Shown here: piece by piece, positions 1 to 8,611 of the stretch
How the letters are laid out: each line of letters begins with the position of its first letter
Numbering within the stretch: position 1 is the first letter of the stretch
Assembly: GCA_015232555.1 (NCBI GenBank)
Contig: JADFZJ010000031.1
Location: 1 to 49,916 of the forward strand
DNA: 49,916 nucleotides
DNA from: Desulfamplus sp.
Lineage (GTDB): Bacteria > Desulfobacterota > Desulfobacteria > Desulfobacterales > Desulfobacteraceae
Direction of reading: 5' to 3'
Translations under genes and position numbers: made by a program
The notes under the pieces: model-generated
What the model was told of the DNA's origin: nothing
The model's database searches: none
The model's input: the letters and a program-made list of their open reading frames with translations, nothing else

Positions 1-2
1 GC

Positions 3-362
3 AATGTGTCTCTGCCTGAACAAAAGTTTTTTAATGTTATATCTGGAGCTAACCCTTCAGAAGTTCCAGAACCTCCGCAATTTAAAATATCAGTTTATAA
101 AGATACTTCTAACAGCCAGACTTCAACTTCAACAGATGCAAGCATCGTTACTGTTTCGTGGTCAGAGGTTGCAGCGGCTTACGGCTACATGCTATTTTAT
201 GCACCATATCCTGATGCTGAATATATTGGTCAATTTGATATGGGAAAATTAAGAGAAATCACATTTGACGGAAGAGGATTTGCTTTTTATGGAGCTGTTA
301 AAGCATATAACAGCAATGGAATGAGTGGTTGGTCAAATGTGGAGTCGTTTAATTTGAGGTAA
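3..362 (+). CDS. C-terminal part of a fibronectin type III-like protein (5' truncated)
   Basis: The reading frame is already open at the left edge and ends with TAA at 360-362, so only the last ~119 residues are visible. The fragment is rich in predicted beta strands. It carries VTVSWSEV near its middle and GWSNVESFNL at its end, the usual opening and closing strands of a fibronectin type III sandwich (family knowledge). A GTG lies at 6, but nothing before it looks like a ribosome binding site, so I treat the gene as continuing to the left. Such domains usually sit in secreted or surface proteins; the rest of the architecture and the function cannot be judged from here. Confidence 0.6.
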   Translation, partial: NVSLPEQKFFNVISGANPSEVPEPPQFKISVYKDTSNSQTSTSTDASIVTVSWSEVAAAYGYMLFYAPYPDAEYIGQFDMGKLREITFDGRGFAFYGAVKAYNSNGMSGWSNVESFNLR

Positions 363-422
363 AGGAAAATAAGAAAAATAGAACCATTCCTTTGAAATCC
401 AATTCTGATAAATTCTTCTTAT

Positions 423-501
423 CTGTGAGCAGCATATACCCTTCGGTATCTTTAGTTTTTTACTATCTCTAAAGTATACCAAATTGGATGACTGCTCACA
501 G
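423..501. repeat. Nested inverted repeat between convergent genes
   Basis: A perfect 10-bp inverted repeat (CTGTGAGCAG at 423-432, its complement at 492-501) encloses a second stem: GGTAT-CTTTAG at 445-455 pairs with CTAAAG-t-ATACC at 469-480. A small ATACC/GGTAT hairpin with a CTTC loop (436-449) is the alternative fold and is followed by a T-rich run on the plus strand. It lies directly after the cooT stop on the minus strand and after the FN3-like gene on the plus strand. It may end transcription from both sides or be a small repetitive element; one copy in the window cannot decide. Confidence 0.5.
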
Positions 502-507
502 TATTAG

Positions 508-705
508 CTATGCTGTCCTTTCAAACAAAATTTTATGAGCAACTAAATTCATCAATTTTATTCTGCCTTTGATAATTTTCTGCTCTCCAAAAATATTCAT
601 TATTCTGTAACTGCCGTTATTATCTTCCGGCTCTATTAAATCAACCGCCTCCATTAACAGCTCCTCTTTTCCATCTTTTACCATATAAGCATTAGCTTCA
701 CACAT
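508..705 (-). CDS. cooT: CooT-like small nickel-binding protein
   Basis: A 65-residue protein beginning MCEANAYMV. CooT of Rhodospirillum rubrum is a small dimeric Ni(II)-binding protein linked to carbon monoxide dehydrogenase maturation, and Cys2 next to the start Met is its metal ligand; that Cys is present here. I start at the ATG at 703-705 rather than an upstream in-frame codon because TAAGGAGG sits 7 bases before it and the protein then begins at the conserved MC. The first 8 bp overlap the end of the DUF3842 gene, so the two are translationally coupled. No CO dehydrogenase gene is visible in the window. Family assignment is good; a role in nickel handling is inferred from the family. 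Confidence 0.75.
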   Translation of the reverse strand: MCEANAYMVKDGKEELLMEAVDLIEPEDNNGSYRIMNIFGEQKIIKGRIKLMNLVAHKILFERTA

Positions 706-1123
706 CTTTAAAGACCTCCTTAAGTTCAGTTTCAACAAGATATTTTATAAGGTGGGGCAAAGGTTCTCTATGAAATCCTATAATTACTACATTCTCTTGA
801 GTAAGAGGAATTAAGAGTTTCAGTGCTGATGATGACATTACAGCTTCTGCCATTTTAGGCGTTACTTCACCCATCATTGAGTTTGCCCATGTAATGGCAA
901 CAGAACCAATAATCACATCAACCTTTTTAACTGTCTGAACAATAGCATTTTCTCCAGAAGCTGCCCTATTTGCTCCAGCTTTCATCATCTGTGATGCAGC
1001 AATGGCATTTGTACCTATTGCAGTTATTTCAAGAGATTCTCCGTAAAACTCTCGTAAATACTTGATAAGAGAGACACCGATACCGCCTCCTTGTCCATCT
1101 ATAACACAAATACGCTTATGCAA
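698..1123 (-). CDS. DUF3842 family protein
   Basis: A 141-residue protein with an N-terminal glycine-rich loop (DGQGGGIG, residues 9-16) after a beta strand, followed by GTNAIAASQMMKAGANRAAS, characteristic of the DUF3842 family of anaerobes. The loop resembles a dinucleotide- or nucleotide-binding turn, but no activity is established. The start is a TTG at 1121-1123 immediately after the TAA of the methyltransferase; an AGGAG lies 11 bases upstream. The stop overlaps the cooT start by 8 bp. The tight packing (methyltransferase, DUF3842, CooT) points to a shared function, which I cannot name. Confidence 0.75.
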   Translation of the reverse strand: MHKRICVIDGQGGGIGVSLIKYLREFYGESLEITAIGTNAIAASQMMKAGANRAASGENAIVQTVKKVDVIIGSVAITWANSMMGEVTPKMAEAVMSSSALKLLIPLTQENVVIIGFHREPLPHLIKYLVETELKEVFKDV

Positions 1124-2059
1124 TTAATTCATAGCTCCTAATATAGATTTATCATGTAATACCTGCCAAAGCATAGCTCCCTGACAAATTTTATGGTTGT
1201 AGCTGAAAATTCCATTTGTTGAATGATCTTTAAGATACTCGGTAAGTCTCTCTTTTTTTGAAGGTTCAACATCAGAACTACCAAGGATAAAAAAGAGAAT
1301 CGTCTCAAGAGCATCCTCAACGCTCTCCTCACGAGTCTGCTCCCACATCATAAACTCCACATAGGGACGGTAACCAAGCGAATAGATGTAATTAAAAGGA
1401 TAGATAAAATCTCCGCTGTGAGACTCAATCTCTTCATTAAAAAGCTCTTTCCATATCTGTTTATAGGCGGTTCTCCAGCCCCCGCCTGAAAAGCCGCTCA
1501 GATAACAAAAACCTCTAAATCTTGCTGCTTTCATAGCTTTTCTTAAAGTTTCAGGATTTGATATCCCGGGAGTCATGGAGGCAAACACCAGATCAAATCT
1601 ACCTTCAAAACCCTCCTTTTTAATATCAAACTCCTGCCATGTTTTTTGAACAATATTAATCAGATGGCTTACCTCTTTATCCTCAGCTCTCTTCTTTAGC
1701 TCTTTGATCATTTCACCTGACGGCTCAAGTGCTGTTATAACTGCCCCAGCCTCTGCCATAGGAATTGCCCAGTTGCCCGGACCTGAACCAATATCAAGAA
1801 CTTTTGCCCCATTTTTTAATGCACCAGATGCCTTGAGCATTGAAAGAATTTTCTCCTTTCTTTTCAAAGCCTCTGGAGAGCCGCTTCTTTTGTTAAATCC
1901 GCCTGCCATTCTGTCCCACCGTTTGACAGGGTCATCACCATTTTGTCCTTCGCTATTCTGGTCTGTTCTTTGAGATTTATCAATCTTATCAGGTCGTTTA
2001 GTGGCAGATAACCATAAATCTTCCCAGAATTGTTCATTTTTTGTTGGAAATAAAAGCAT
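1124..2059 (-). CDS. Class I SAM-dependent methyltransferase
   Basis: A 311-residue protein. Residues 87-97 (VLDIGSGPGNW) are motif I of Rossmann-type methyltransferases and E112 in ALEPSG is the acidic residue that holds the ribose hydroxyls of S-adenosylmethionine. The substrate is not predictable. I use the ATG at 2057-2059 because AAGGAGAG lies just before it; a further 13 in-frame codons upstream lack such a site and run into the leader hairpin. The stop codon abuts the TTG of the DUF3842 gene, so this is the first gene of a three-gene unit. A long, terminator-like hairpin precedes the ribosome binding site, hinting at control by attenuation. Confidence 0.75.
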   Translation of the reverse strand: MLLFPTKNEQFWEDLWLSATKRPDKIDKSQRTDQNSEGQNGDDPVKRWDRMAGGFNKRSGSPEALKRKEKILSMLKASGALKNGAKVLDIGSGPGNWAIPMAEAGAVITALEPSGEMIKELKKRAEDKEVSHLINIVQKTWQEFDIKKEGFEGRFDLVFASMTPGISNPETLRKAMKAARFRGFCYLSGFSGGGWRTAYKQIWKELFNEEIESHSGDFIYPFNYIYSLGYRPYVEFMMWEQTREESVEDALETILFFILGSSDVEPSKKERLTEYLKDHSTNGIFSYNHKICQGAMLWQVLHDKSILGAMN

Positions 2060-2074
2060 ACTCTCTCCTTGAAC

Positions 2075-2134
2075 AAAATAAAAAAGCCACAAAAACATAA
2101 ACAGGTAATTTCCTGATTTTATGCCTTCGTGGCT
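2075..2134 (-). terminator. Terminator-like hairpin in the methyltransferase leader
   Basis: On the minus strand AGCCAC (2134-2129) pairs with GTGGCT (2090-2085). Inside it CATAAA pairs with TTTATG and CAGG with CCTG. The 3' arm runs directly into TTTTTATTTT and then the methyltransferase ribosome binding site. It may be the terminator of the upstream OleA-like gene or, because it stands 10-25 bases before the next Shine-Dalgarno, a conditional attenuator. Confidence 0.6.
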
Positions 2135-2171
2135 TGATTTTTTTAGATATTACTGCTCGTTAAATGCTTAT

Positions 2172-2230
2172 CCACCTTCATGGTGGTAATTTTTGTGTAT
2201 TGCAATAGCCAAAAAACCGATTTTTGTCAA
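2172..2230 (-). promoter_or_regulatory. Possible promoter and leader hairpin upstream of the methyltransferase
   Basis: On the minus strand TTGACA (2230-2225) is followed after 17 bp by TATTGC (2207-2202). The -35 is perfect and the -10 is weak. Just downstream a CCACC/GGTGG stem with a 5-base loop (2186-2172) precedes the larger terminator-like hairpin. The reading as promoter plus structured leader is tentative. Confidence 0.35.
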
Positions 2231-2291
2231 CTACTTTTAGTGATATATGAAGGATGCAACACTATTGATGTTTCAATAGAAACACTCATGT

Positions 2292-3419
2292 TCACCACCT
2301 CACCCCCAGTATCAGACAATTAAGCCCTGAACCAATTCCCATGAATCCCACATAATCATCAGGCTGCAAAAAACCGCATTCATCAGCAATTGCTGCACTC
2401 AAAGGAAGAGATACAGTTCCCATATTGCCAAGATACTGATATGTTGAAAAGTCAGTTGCTGGATTGATATTTAATGCCTGCTGCACCATCTGCTGATGAG
2501 TCGAACCAACCTGATGGCAGATAAATTTATCAGGCTGTTGTTTGAGAGATTGCCTGTTGTCCAAAAACTGTACCTGTTGCTTGAAATCGTCATAAGTTGC
2601 CTTGGCAAGGGTCAAACCATTTGCAAGAACTGCATGGGCATCTGTCCTCATCTGTATCTTTGCTGTGGTTGGCATACCAGGCTCGTTGAATGTCCATCTG
2701 CACAAGTTATTAAATTTGCTTGCCTGTCTCACAACTCCACCAATAAGGGCATGGCGTCTTATTCCTTGATTTGAAGCTATTCCATTATTGCCACTTTTTG
2801 CTGTTTGCTTTTTACCTGTCCCATGATTCCCAAGAGTTCCATTGGTCATAAGAACCCCAACAGCCCCTGAACCGCCGGTCATGGTGGCAATTGTCTGTTT
2901 GTAGAAATCAACGCTCTTTGCTTGATTAATTTCATCTATGGTGGATTCTACAATCTGGCGTGCAGTTTCACATGAGACAACAAGACCAGCTTTTATCTGG
3001 CCAAGCTCTATGGCATTTGCAACATTAACCATACCTGTAACAACTCCAAGACAGGCATTGGATACATCATAAATATGAGCATTGGGACTCACGTTAAGAG
3101 CATCGGCAACGGCACACGCAGTTGCAGGCTCAAAACCATCACGACCCACCCCGCAAAAAACAACACAGTCAATCTGGTCAGGATTTACACCTGCTGCATC
3201 TATAGCTTTTTGTCCCGCTTTTGCAGCACCATTGGCAAGAGTGTGATCTATATCCCAGTAACGCCTCTCTTTTATACCTGTAAGGGCTAAAAGCTGACCT
3301 TTCTTGAACCCTACAGCATCATAAAAAGGTTGAAGTTTATCTTCAATCTCCTCAGTTGTTATAATGTGTGGTGCAAGTTCATAACCTATTGAATCTATAA
3401 AAACTTTTGAATATTTCAT
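2292..3419 (-). CDS. OleA-like thiolase-fold condensing enzyme (KAS III superfamily)
   Basis: A 375-residue member of the FabH/OleA group. The triad is C123 (DVSNACLG), H302 (CHQVGSTH) and N332 (YLGNMGT), and E97 (GRDGFEPAT) matches the glutamate that OleA uses across the dimer. The spacings E97-C123 (26) and H302-N332 (30) equal those of Xanthomonas OleA (E117-C143, H285-N315), and the C-terminal GIGSGLNC is also an OleA signature. OleA joins two fatty acyl-CoAs head to head for long-chain olefin synthesis. No oleB, oleC or oleD is visible here, so the product may be a ketone, a 3-keto acid or something else. It faces pstC across a divergent region. An AAAGG about 10 bases before the ATG supports this start weakly. 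Confidence 0.8.
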   Translation of the reverse strand: MKYSKVFIDSIGYELAPHIITTEEIEDKLQPFYDAVGFKKGQLLALTGIKERRYWDIDHTLANGAAKAGQKAIDAAGVNPDQIDCVVFCGVGRDGFEPATACAVADALNVSPNAHIYDVSNACLGVVTGMVNVANAIELGQIKAGLVVSCETARQIVESTIDEINQAKSVDFYKQTIATMTGGSGAVGVLMTNGTLGNHGTGKKQTAKSGNNGIASNQGIRRHALIGGVVRQASKFNNLCRWTFNEPGMPTTAKIQMRTDAHAVLANGLTLAKATYDDFKQQVQFLDNRQSLKQQPDKFICHQVGSTHQQMVQQALNINPATDFSTYQYLGNMGTVSLPLSAAIADECGFLQPDDYVGFMGIGSGLNCLILGVRW

Positions 3420-3642
3420 ATGAGTGTAGCCTTTTAGAGTATAAGGTAACTATCTGAAGATACAGCATATTAAAAACAGAATTCTTGCAAAGCCTTTTTG
3501 TTATGGCAGTAGATTGTTTTAGCGAACAGTTGTTTACCCACAACCACAAAAGAAAAGGAAATATACAATGCAAGCGTTCATGGAATTGAGCATAATTGAG
3601 GGAAATAATCAAGTAAAACAACTTTATTTCCTTCCAAACACA

Positions 3643-3688
3643 ATTCTAAACGAATCCTAATAAAATCCTAACAAAAGCAGATTATAAT
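3643..3688 (+). promoter_or_regulatory. Pho-box promoter of the pst operon
   Basis: Three tandem 11-bp units, attctaaacga (3643-3653), atcctaataaa (3654-3664) and atcctaacaaa (3665-3675), are followed after 7 bp by a perfect TATAAT (3683-3688). PhoB binds 11-bp direct repeats in place of a -35 element, so position and layout both fit. The remainder of the 335-bp divergent region (3420-3754) shows no other gene that I can support; a promoter for the OleA-like gene must lie in it but is not obvious. Confidence 0.8.
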
Positions 3689-3754
3689 TCATTTAAAATT
3701 AACCATACGGCTTTTAGCCCTATTGATACGTTATTTTAAGGAATAATTTTAATT

Positions 3755-5155
3755 ATGGATGCAAACATGAACCCTACAATGCTGCTTTTCACAATTCTGT
3801 TGTTGTCTGTAATGGGATTTATTATGGGCAGAAAGCGTTCCTATGCTGTAGCTAATCAGGTTGGTGGGATGAGTAATCTCCATTCAAGACCCACATATTA
3901 CGGCTCTTTAACCGCTTTGTGGTGTGCCATACCAACGTTGATTATATTCTCATTCTGGCTTTTATTTGAATCTCGTATAATAACAGACCTTGTTATTGCA
4001 ACTCTTCCTGACCAACTGCAAAACCTTCCAGCGGATCGGCTCAACCTTATTGTCAATGACATCAGGAATATGGTCAACGGCAATATTGTCTCTTCAGAAC
4101 CAAATCCATCAATGTTGGCAGCAGCAGAACATTACAGAAAACTTAACTCACTGAGCCACGCATCGTTGACGGTTATTGTTATTGCAGTTGCTATTGGTGC
4201 TATTTTGGTAATCCAAAAGACAATTCATCCCAAATTAAGGGCACGCAACCATGTTGAACAGGTGATTAAATACATTCTTATTGCCTGCTCAACTATTGCC
4301 ATATTTACCACCATTGGGATTGTTCTCTCTGTTCTTTACGAAGCTATAAGATTTTTCAGAATCGTCCCTCTATCAGAGTTTCTTACAGGTCTTGAGTGGA
4401 GTCCTCAAATGGCAATCAGAGCGGATCAGGTGGGTTCTTCCGGTTCGTTTGGTGTAATTCCTGTCTTTATGGGAACAATGCTTATCTCTGCAATTGCAAT
4501 GTGTGTGTCAGTCCCTATAGGGCTTATGTCTGCAATATATCTTTCTGAGTATGCAAACCGAACATTCAGATCAGTTGCCAAACCTCTGCTTGAGATTCTC
4601 GCTGGTATTCCTACTGTAGTTTACGGTTTTTTTGCCGCATTAACAGTCGCACCAATGATCCGCAATAGCGGCGGAGTTTTAGGTTTAGATGTCTCTTCAG
4701 AGAGTGCTCTTGCTGCTGGTCTTGTGATGGGAATAATGATTATTCCGTTTGTCTCATCCTTGTCTGATGATGTTATAAATGCAGTACCTCAATCTCTAAG
4801 GGACGGAGCTTACGCTCTTGGAGCAACCCAATCTGAAACAATTCGCCACGTTGTTATTCCAGCGGCTCTCCCGGGCATTGTGGGAAGTGTTCTTCTGGCT
4901 GTCTCAAGGGCAATTGGCGAAACTATGATAGTGGTTATGGCTGCTGGCATGTCAGCAAATCTTACCCTCAATCCTCTTAAAACAGTTACCACGGTCACAG
5001 TGCAGATTGTCGCACTTCTTGTAGGAGATCAGGAGTTTGACAGCCCTAAAACTTTAGCCGCTTTTGCACTCGGTCTTATGCTTTTTGTCGTAACGCTGAT
5101 TTTGAATGTAATTGCTCTGGTGGTGGTGAGAAAATACAGAGAGCAGTATGAATAG
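3755..5155 (+). CDS. pstC: Phosphate ABC transporter permease PstC
   Basis: A 466-residue inner-membrane permease. The C-terminal half is the binding-protein-dependent transport domain with the EAA loop around LGATQSETIRHVVIPAALPG and the following AVSRAIGETM, typical of PstC. Classic PstC has about 320 residues; this one has an N-terminal extension with three further hydrophobic segments and a soluble loop (roughly residues 75-130), as in the long PstC forms. It works with PstA, PstB and PstS to import phosphate. It is the first gene of the operon, 67 bp downstream of the -10 box. AAGGA stands about 12 bases before the ATG; a second ATG four codons on is possible. Confidence 0.92.
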   Translation: MDANMNPTMLLFTILLLSVMGFIMGRKRSYAVANQVGGMSNLHSRPTYYGSLTALWCAIPTLIIFSFWLLFESRIITDLVIATLPDQLQNLPADRLNLIVNDIRNMVNGNIVSSEPNPSMLAAAEHYRKLNSLSHASLTVIVIAVAIGAILVIQKTIHPKLRARNHVEQVIKYILIACSTIAIFTTIGIVLSVLYEAIRFFRIVPLSEFLTGLEWSPQMAIRADQVGSSGSFGVIPVFMGTMLISAIAMCVSVPIGLMSAIYLSEYANRTFRSVAKPLLEILAGIPTVVYGFFAALTVAPMIRNSGGVLGLDVSSESALAAGLVMGIMIIPFVSSLSDDVINAVPQSLRDGAYALGATQSETIRHVVIPAALPGIVGSVLLAVSRAIGETMIVVMAAGMSANLTLNPLKTVTTVTVQIVALLVGDQEFDSPKTLAAFALGLMLFVVTLILNVIALVVVRKYREQYE

Positions 5156-5214
5156 CAATTCAGACAACAATAATACAAGTGTGGCGAAAAGAGAAAATAT
5201 AAGGAATAAATTTT

Positions 5215-6492
5215 ATGAGTGAAACCAGCAACATTGATATCGTTAAAAAGGGACTTGGCAAAAGATACAGGGCGGAAAAGCGGTTCAGGATTTACGGAAT
5301 ATGTGCAATTGCTTCAAGCTTGATATTTCTCGCTTTTCTCTTTATCAGCATCGGTTCAAACGGATACACAGCATTTCAACAGACATTCATACGTCTGACT
5401 GTCCATTTTGATCCAGAGATATTGGGTGATACGACAAACAGGGAAAGTATCGCCTCTGCAAATTTTCCGAGTATTGTCAAGCAATCCTTATCAATGATGT
5501 TTCCTGAAGTCACTTCACGCAGCGATAAAAGGCTGCTTAATGCTCTTATAAGCTCTGGGGCGTCTTATAATGTCAGAGATATTGTTATTGAAAATCCGAA
5601 TTGTATCGGGAAAACGATGCAAGTGTGGGTTCCAGCAGATGATGACGTTGATATGCTGATTAAAGGACATATCAACAGAGAAGCACAAGAGGGAGAACGC
5701 CGTCTAAATGACAAGCAGCTTGGATGGATTGAGCAGTTAGAGAAGGATGGAAATTTAAAGAAACGTTTTAATATGACCTTTTTTACTGCTGGTGACTCAA
5801 GAGAGCCCGAACTTGCTGGTATATGGGGAGCTGTATCTGGCTCATTCTTCACAATGATTGTAACATTAGTCTTGTCATTTCCAATCGGAGTTGCCGCTGC
5901 AATCTATTTAGAAGAGTTTGCTAAGAAAAACAGATGGACAGATATAATTGAGGTAAACATCAACAACCTTGCAGCAGTTCCATCTATTGTATTTGGTCTT
6001 CTTGGTCTTGCAGTATTTCTCAACTTCTTTGGTATGCCCAGATCTGCCCCGCTTGTTGGTGGACTGGTAATGACATTAATGACTTTACCAGTGATTATTA
6101 TTGCAAGCAGAGCAGCACTTAAATCAGTTCCACCATCAATAAGAGAGGCGGCTCTTGGTGTAGGGGCATCTCAGGTACAGATGGTATTTCACCATGTTCT
6201 GCCTCTTGCCCTTCCCGGAATGCTAACAGGTGCAATTATAGGCATGGCTCGTGCACTTGGCGAAACAGCCCCGCTCTTAATGATTGGAATGGTTGCCTTT
6301 ATTGTTGATATTCCATCAGGATTTACAGACCCTTCAACTGCTCTGCCTGTTCAGATATTTTTATGGGCAGACAGCCCTGAAAGAGGATTTTTGGAAAAGA
6401 CATCAGCAGCAATTATGGTTCTTTTAACCTTTCTGATTGCCATGAATGCTTTGGCAGTCATATTGAGAAAAAAGTTTGAAAAACGATGGTAA
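5215..6492 (+). CDS. pstA: Phosphate ABC transporter permease PstA
   Basis: A 425-residue permease. One hydrophobic segment (about residues 25-50) is followed by a periplasmic region of roughly 150 residues, the extended N-terminus often found in long PstA forms. The transport domain follows with the EAA motif near LGVGASQVQMVFHHVLPLAL and ARALGETAPLLMIG. It pairs with PstC as the membrane channel for phosphate. It begins 59 bp after pstC, with AAGGA about 10 bases before the ATG. The periplasmic insert contains no motif that I recognise beyond the family extension. Confidence 0.92.
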   Translation: MSETSNIDIVKKGLGKRYRAEKRFRIYGICAIASSLIFLAFLFISIGSNGYTAFQQTFIRLTVHFDPEILGDTTNRESIASANFPSIVKQSLSMMFPEVTSRSDKRLLNALISSGASYNVRDIVIENPNCIGKTMQVWVPADDDVDMLIKGHINREAQEGERRLNDKQLGWIEQLEKDGNLKKRFNMTFFTAGDSREPELAGIWGAVSGSFFTMIVTLVLSFPIGVAAAIYLEEFAKKNRWTDIIEVNINNLAAVPSIVFGLLGLAVFLNFFGMPRSAPLVGGLVMTLMTLPVIIIASRAALKSVPPSIREAALGVGASQVQMVFHHVLPLALPGMLTGAIIGMARALGETAPLLMIGMVAFIVDIPSGFTDPSTALPVQIFLWADSPERGFLEKTSAAIMVLLTFLIAMNALAVILRKKFEKRW

Positions 6493-6533
6493 ATGGGGAG
6501 AAGCTGTTGAGGTTTCCCTGTGAAGTAAATAAA

Positions 6534-6556
6534 AGGGCAGAGATAACTCTTACCCT
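6534..6556 (+). other. Small hairpin between pstA and pstS
   Basis: AGGG-c-AGAG, a 4-base loop, then CTCT-ta-CCCT forms an interrupted 8-bp stem followed by ATATTTTA, 42 bases before the pstS start. It could weaken read-through or protect a processed pstS message, as such structures do in other binding-protein operons. Seen only as sequence symmetry. Confidence 0.3.
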
Positions 6557-6597
6557 ATATTTTAATGAAATTAATAAAAAATCAGGAGGAAGTTAAG

Positions 6598-7689
6598 ATG
6601 AAAGGCAAAATGTTTTTCAAAAGTTTAAGCATTACAGGTTTAAGCGTTGCAGCAGCACTAACTATTGGTTCACTGGCGTTTAACAGCAATGCTTTGGCAG
6701 GTTCAGCAAGAGATTATATCAGCGTTGTCGGCTCTTCAACGGTTTATCCGTTTTCCACAGTTGTAGCTGAGCAGTTTGGCAAAACAGCAGGATTCAAAAC
6801 ACCAAAAATTGAATCAACTGGTACAGGCGGAGGTATGAAACTCTTTTGCTCTGGTGTTGGTGTTCAACATCCTGACATTGCCAATGCCTCAAGAAGAATG
6901 AAAAAGTCTGAGTGTGAAATGTGTGATAAGAACGGTGTAACAGATATTCTTGAAGTTAAGATAGGATACGATGGCATTGTGCTTGCCAATTCTAAAAAAA
7001 GTGCACCTATGAATATAACAAGAAAAGAGCTTTTCCTTGCACTTGCAGCCAGTGTGCCAGAGCCAGGCGGAGCTGAATCTGTTGTCCCTAACCCATATAA
7101 AACATGGAAAGATATAAATCCTGCACTGCCTGCTGTAAAGATAGAAATTTTAGGTCCTCCTCCAACATCAGGAACAAGAGATGCCTTTGTTGAACTTGTA
7201 ATGGAGACAGGCGGTTCACAATTTCCATGGATTAAAGCTCTTGAAAAGTCTGATAAAGACAAATTCAAATCTATCTGCCACACCATAAGAGAAGATGGAG
7301 CATACATTGAAGCTGGTGAAAACGATAATCTGATTGTTCAGAAACTTGATGCAAATCCTAATGCTTTTGGTATTTTTGGATTCAGCTTTCTTGACCAGAA
7401 CGGTGATAAAATCCAAGGGACACCTGTAGAAGGTATAGTTCCAACATTTGAAGCAATAGCAGATGGTAAATATTCTGTCTCCCGTCCTCTATATTTTTAT
7501 GTTAAAAAAGCCCATGTTGGTGTTATTCCAGGCATGAAAGAGTTTCTTAAAGAGTTCTCAAGCGACAAGGCATGGGGAAATGATGGTTATTTGAGCGAAA
7601 AAGGGTTGATTCCAATGCCAGATGATGAGAAAAAAGCCTTTAATACAGATGTTCAGACACTTAAAAGTCTCTCCTGTGGAGATTTATAA
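6598..7689 (+). CDS. pstS: Periplasmic phosphate-binding protein PstS
   Basis: A 363-residue protein. An N-terminal signal peptide (KGKMFFKSLS, hydrophobic core, then SNALAG around residues 28-35) directs it to the periplasm. VVGSSTVYPF, ESTGTGGGMK and PPTSGTRDAF are the loops that bind phosphate in PstS. The start is the ATG at 6598, preceded by AGGAGG eight bases upstream; an in-frame ATG at 6565 lacks such a site and would bury the signal peptide. Gene order is unusual only in that pstS follows the permeases. The 105-bp gap after pstA, with a hairpin, may allow separate expression of the abundant binding protein. Confidence 0.93.
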   Translation: MKGKMFFKSLSITGLSVAAALTIGSLAFNSNALAGSARDYISVVGSSTVYPFSTVVAEQFGKTAGFKTPKIESTGTGGGMKLFCSGVGVQHPDIANASRRMKKSECEMCDKNGVTDILEVKIGYDGIVLANSKKSAPMNITRKELFLALAASVPEPGGAESVVPNPYKTWKDINPALPAVKIEILGPPPTSGTRDAFVELVMETGGSQFPWIKALEKSDKDKFKSICHTIREDGAYIEAGENDNLIVQKLDANPNAFGIFGFSFLDQNGDKIQGTPVEGIVPTFEAIADGKYSVSRPLYFYVKKAHVGVIPGMKEFLKEFSSDKAWGNDGYLSEKGLIPMPDDEKKAFNTDVQTLKSLSCGDL

Positions 7690-7720
7690 AATTAATATTA
7701 ATAGGAATATATAAAATCTT

Positions 7721-8611
7721 ATGAGCGCAGAAAAAAAGAGTATTTATCCAGATAAACCCGAATTACAATTTGAAAATAAGAGAAAATTTACAAACAAAAG
7801 AGAGCCTCTTGTTGACAGGGAAAATAGAAAAACTGTAGGGCAGCCGACAGTTGAAAATCCCCGTATGTCATGCCTCAATGTAAATGTATATTATGGAGAT
7901 AAACAGGCAATCCATGATGTCACTCTTGATATTGGCAGGAACGAAGTTATTGCCATGATAGGTCCGTCTGGGTGTGGTAAGTCAACTTTTCTGCGCTGCC
8001 TTAACAGAATGAACGATACCATTGATTTTTGTCGACTAACTGGCACAATTTTATTAGATGGTAAAAATATCTACGACAAAGATGTTGATGTAGTGCCATT
8101 AAGAGCACAGGTTGGAATGGTGTTTCAAAAACCAAACCCCTTTCCTAAATCCATTTATGAAAATGTGGCTTATGGACCTAAAATACATGGTTTGGTTCAA
8201 AACAGAGCGGAAACTGACGAGATTGTTGAGACATCTTTAAGAAAGGCTGGTTTGTGGGAAGAGGTAAAAGACAGATTAAACCAACCTGGGACAAGTCTAT
8301 CAGGCGGGCAGCAGCAGAGATTGTGCATTGCAAGAACAATTGCAGTCGGTCCAGAGGTTATTTTGATGGACGAGCCATGTTCTGCCCTTGACCCAATCGC
8401 AACTGCAAGAATTGAAGATTTGATTGATGAGCTAAGAGAAAACTTCTCCATAGCTATTGTTACCCACTCCATGCAGCAGGCATCAAGAGTCTCCCAAAGA
8501 ACCGCATATTTTCATTTAGGAGATTTGATTGAGGTGGGAAGCACTGATCAGGTTTTTTTAAATCCTCTGCACCAGTTGACAGAGGATTATGTTACAGGGC
8601 GTTTTGGATGA
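7721..8611 (+). CDS. pstB: Phosphate ABC transporter ATPase PstB
   Basis: A 296-residue ATPase with Walker [10 protein letters not shown] (81-89), Q-loop VFQKPNP, signature LSGGQQQR (193-200), Walker B VILMDEP (213-219) and H249 in the switch loop. It drives phosphate import by PstC/PstA. It is about 40 residues longer than Escherichia coli PstB (257), all of it an N-terminal charged extension. It is last in the operon; no phoU follows, since the next gene is convergent and overlaps by 25 bp. phoU and phoBR are not in the window. Confidence 0.93.
   Translation: MSAEKKSIYPDKPELQFENKRKFTNKREPLVDRENRKTVGQPTVENPRMSCLNVNVYYGDKQAIHDVTLDIGRNEVIAMIGPSGCGKSTFLRCLNRMNDTIDFCRLTGTILLDGKNIYDKDVDVVPLRAQVGMVFQKPNPFPKSIYENVAYGPKIHGLVQNRAETDEIVETSLRKAGLWEEVKDRLNQPGTSLSGGQQQRLCIARTIAVGPEVILMDEPCSALDPIATARIEDLIDELRENFSIAIVTHSMQQASRVSQRTAYFHLGDLIEVGSTDQVFLNPLHQLTEDYVTGRFG

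Noticed and set aside
3379-3621. 80-codon minus-strand frame between the OleA-like gene and pstC
   Set aside because: It overlaps the OleA-like start, has no Shine-Dalgarno and no recognisable domain; the region is better explained as a divergent promoter area.
6864-7307. 147-codon open frame antisense to pstS
   Set aside because: It lies wholly inside a well-supported gene, has no ribosome binding site and reads as the complement of PstS codons.
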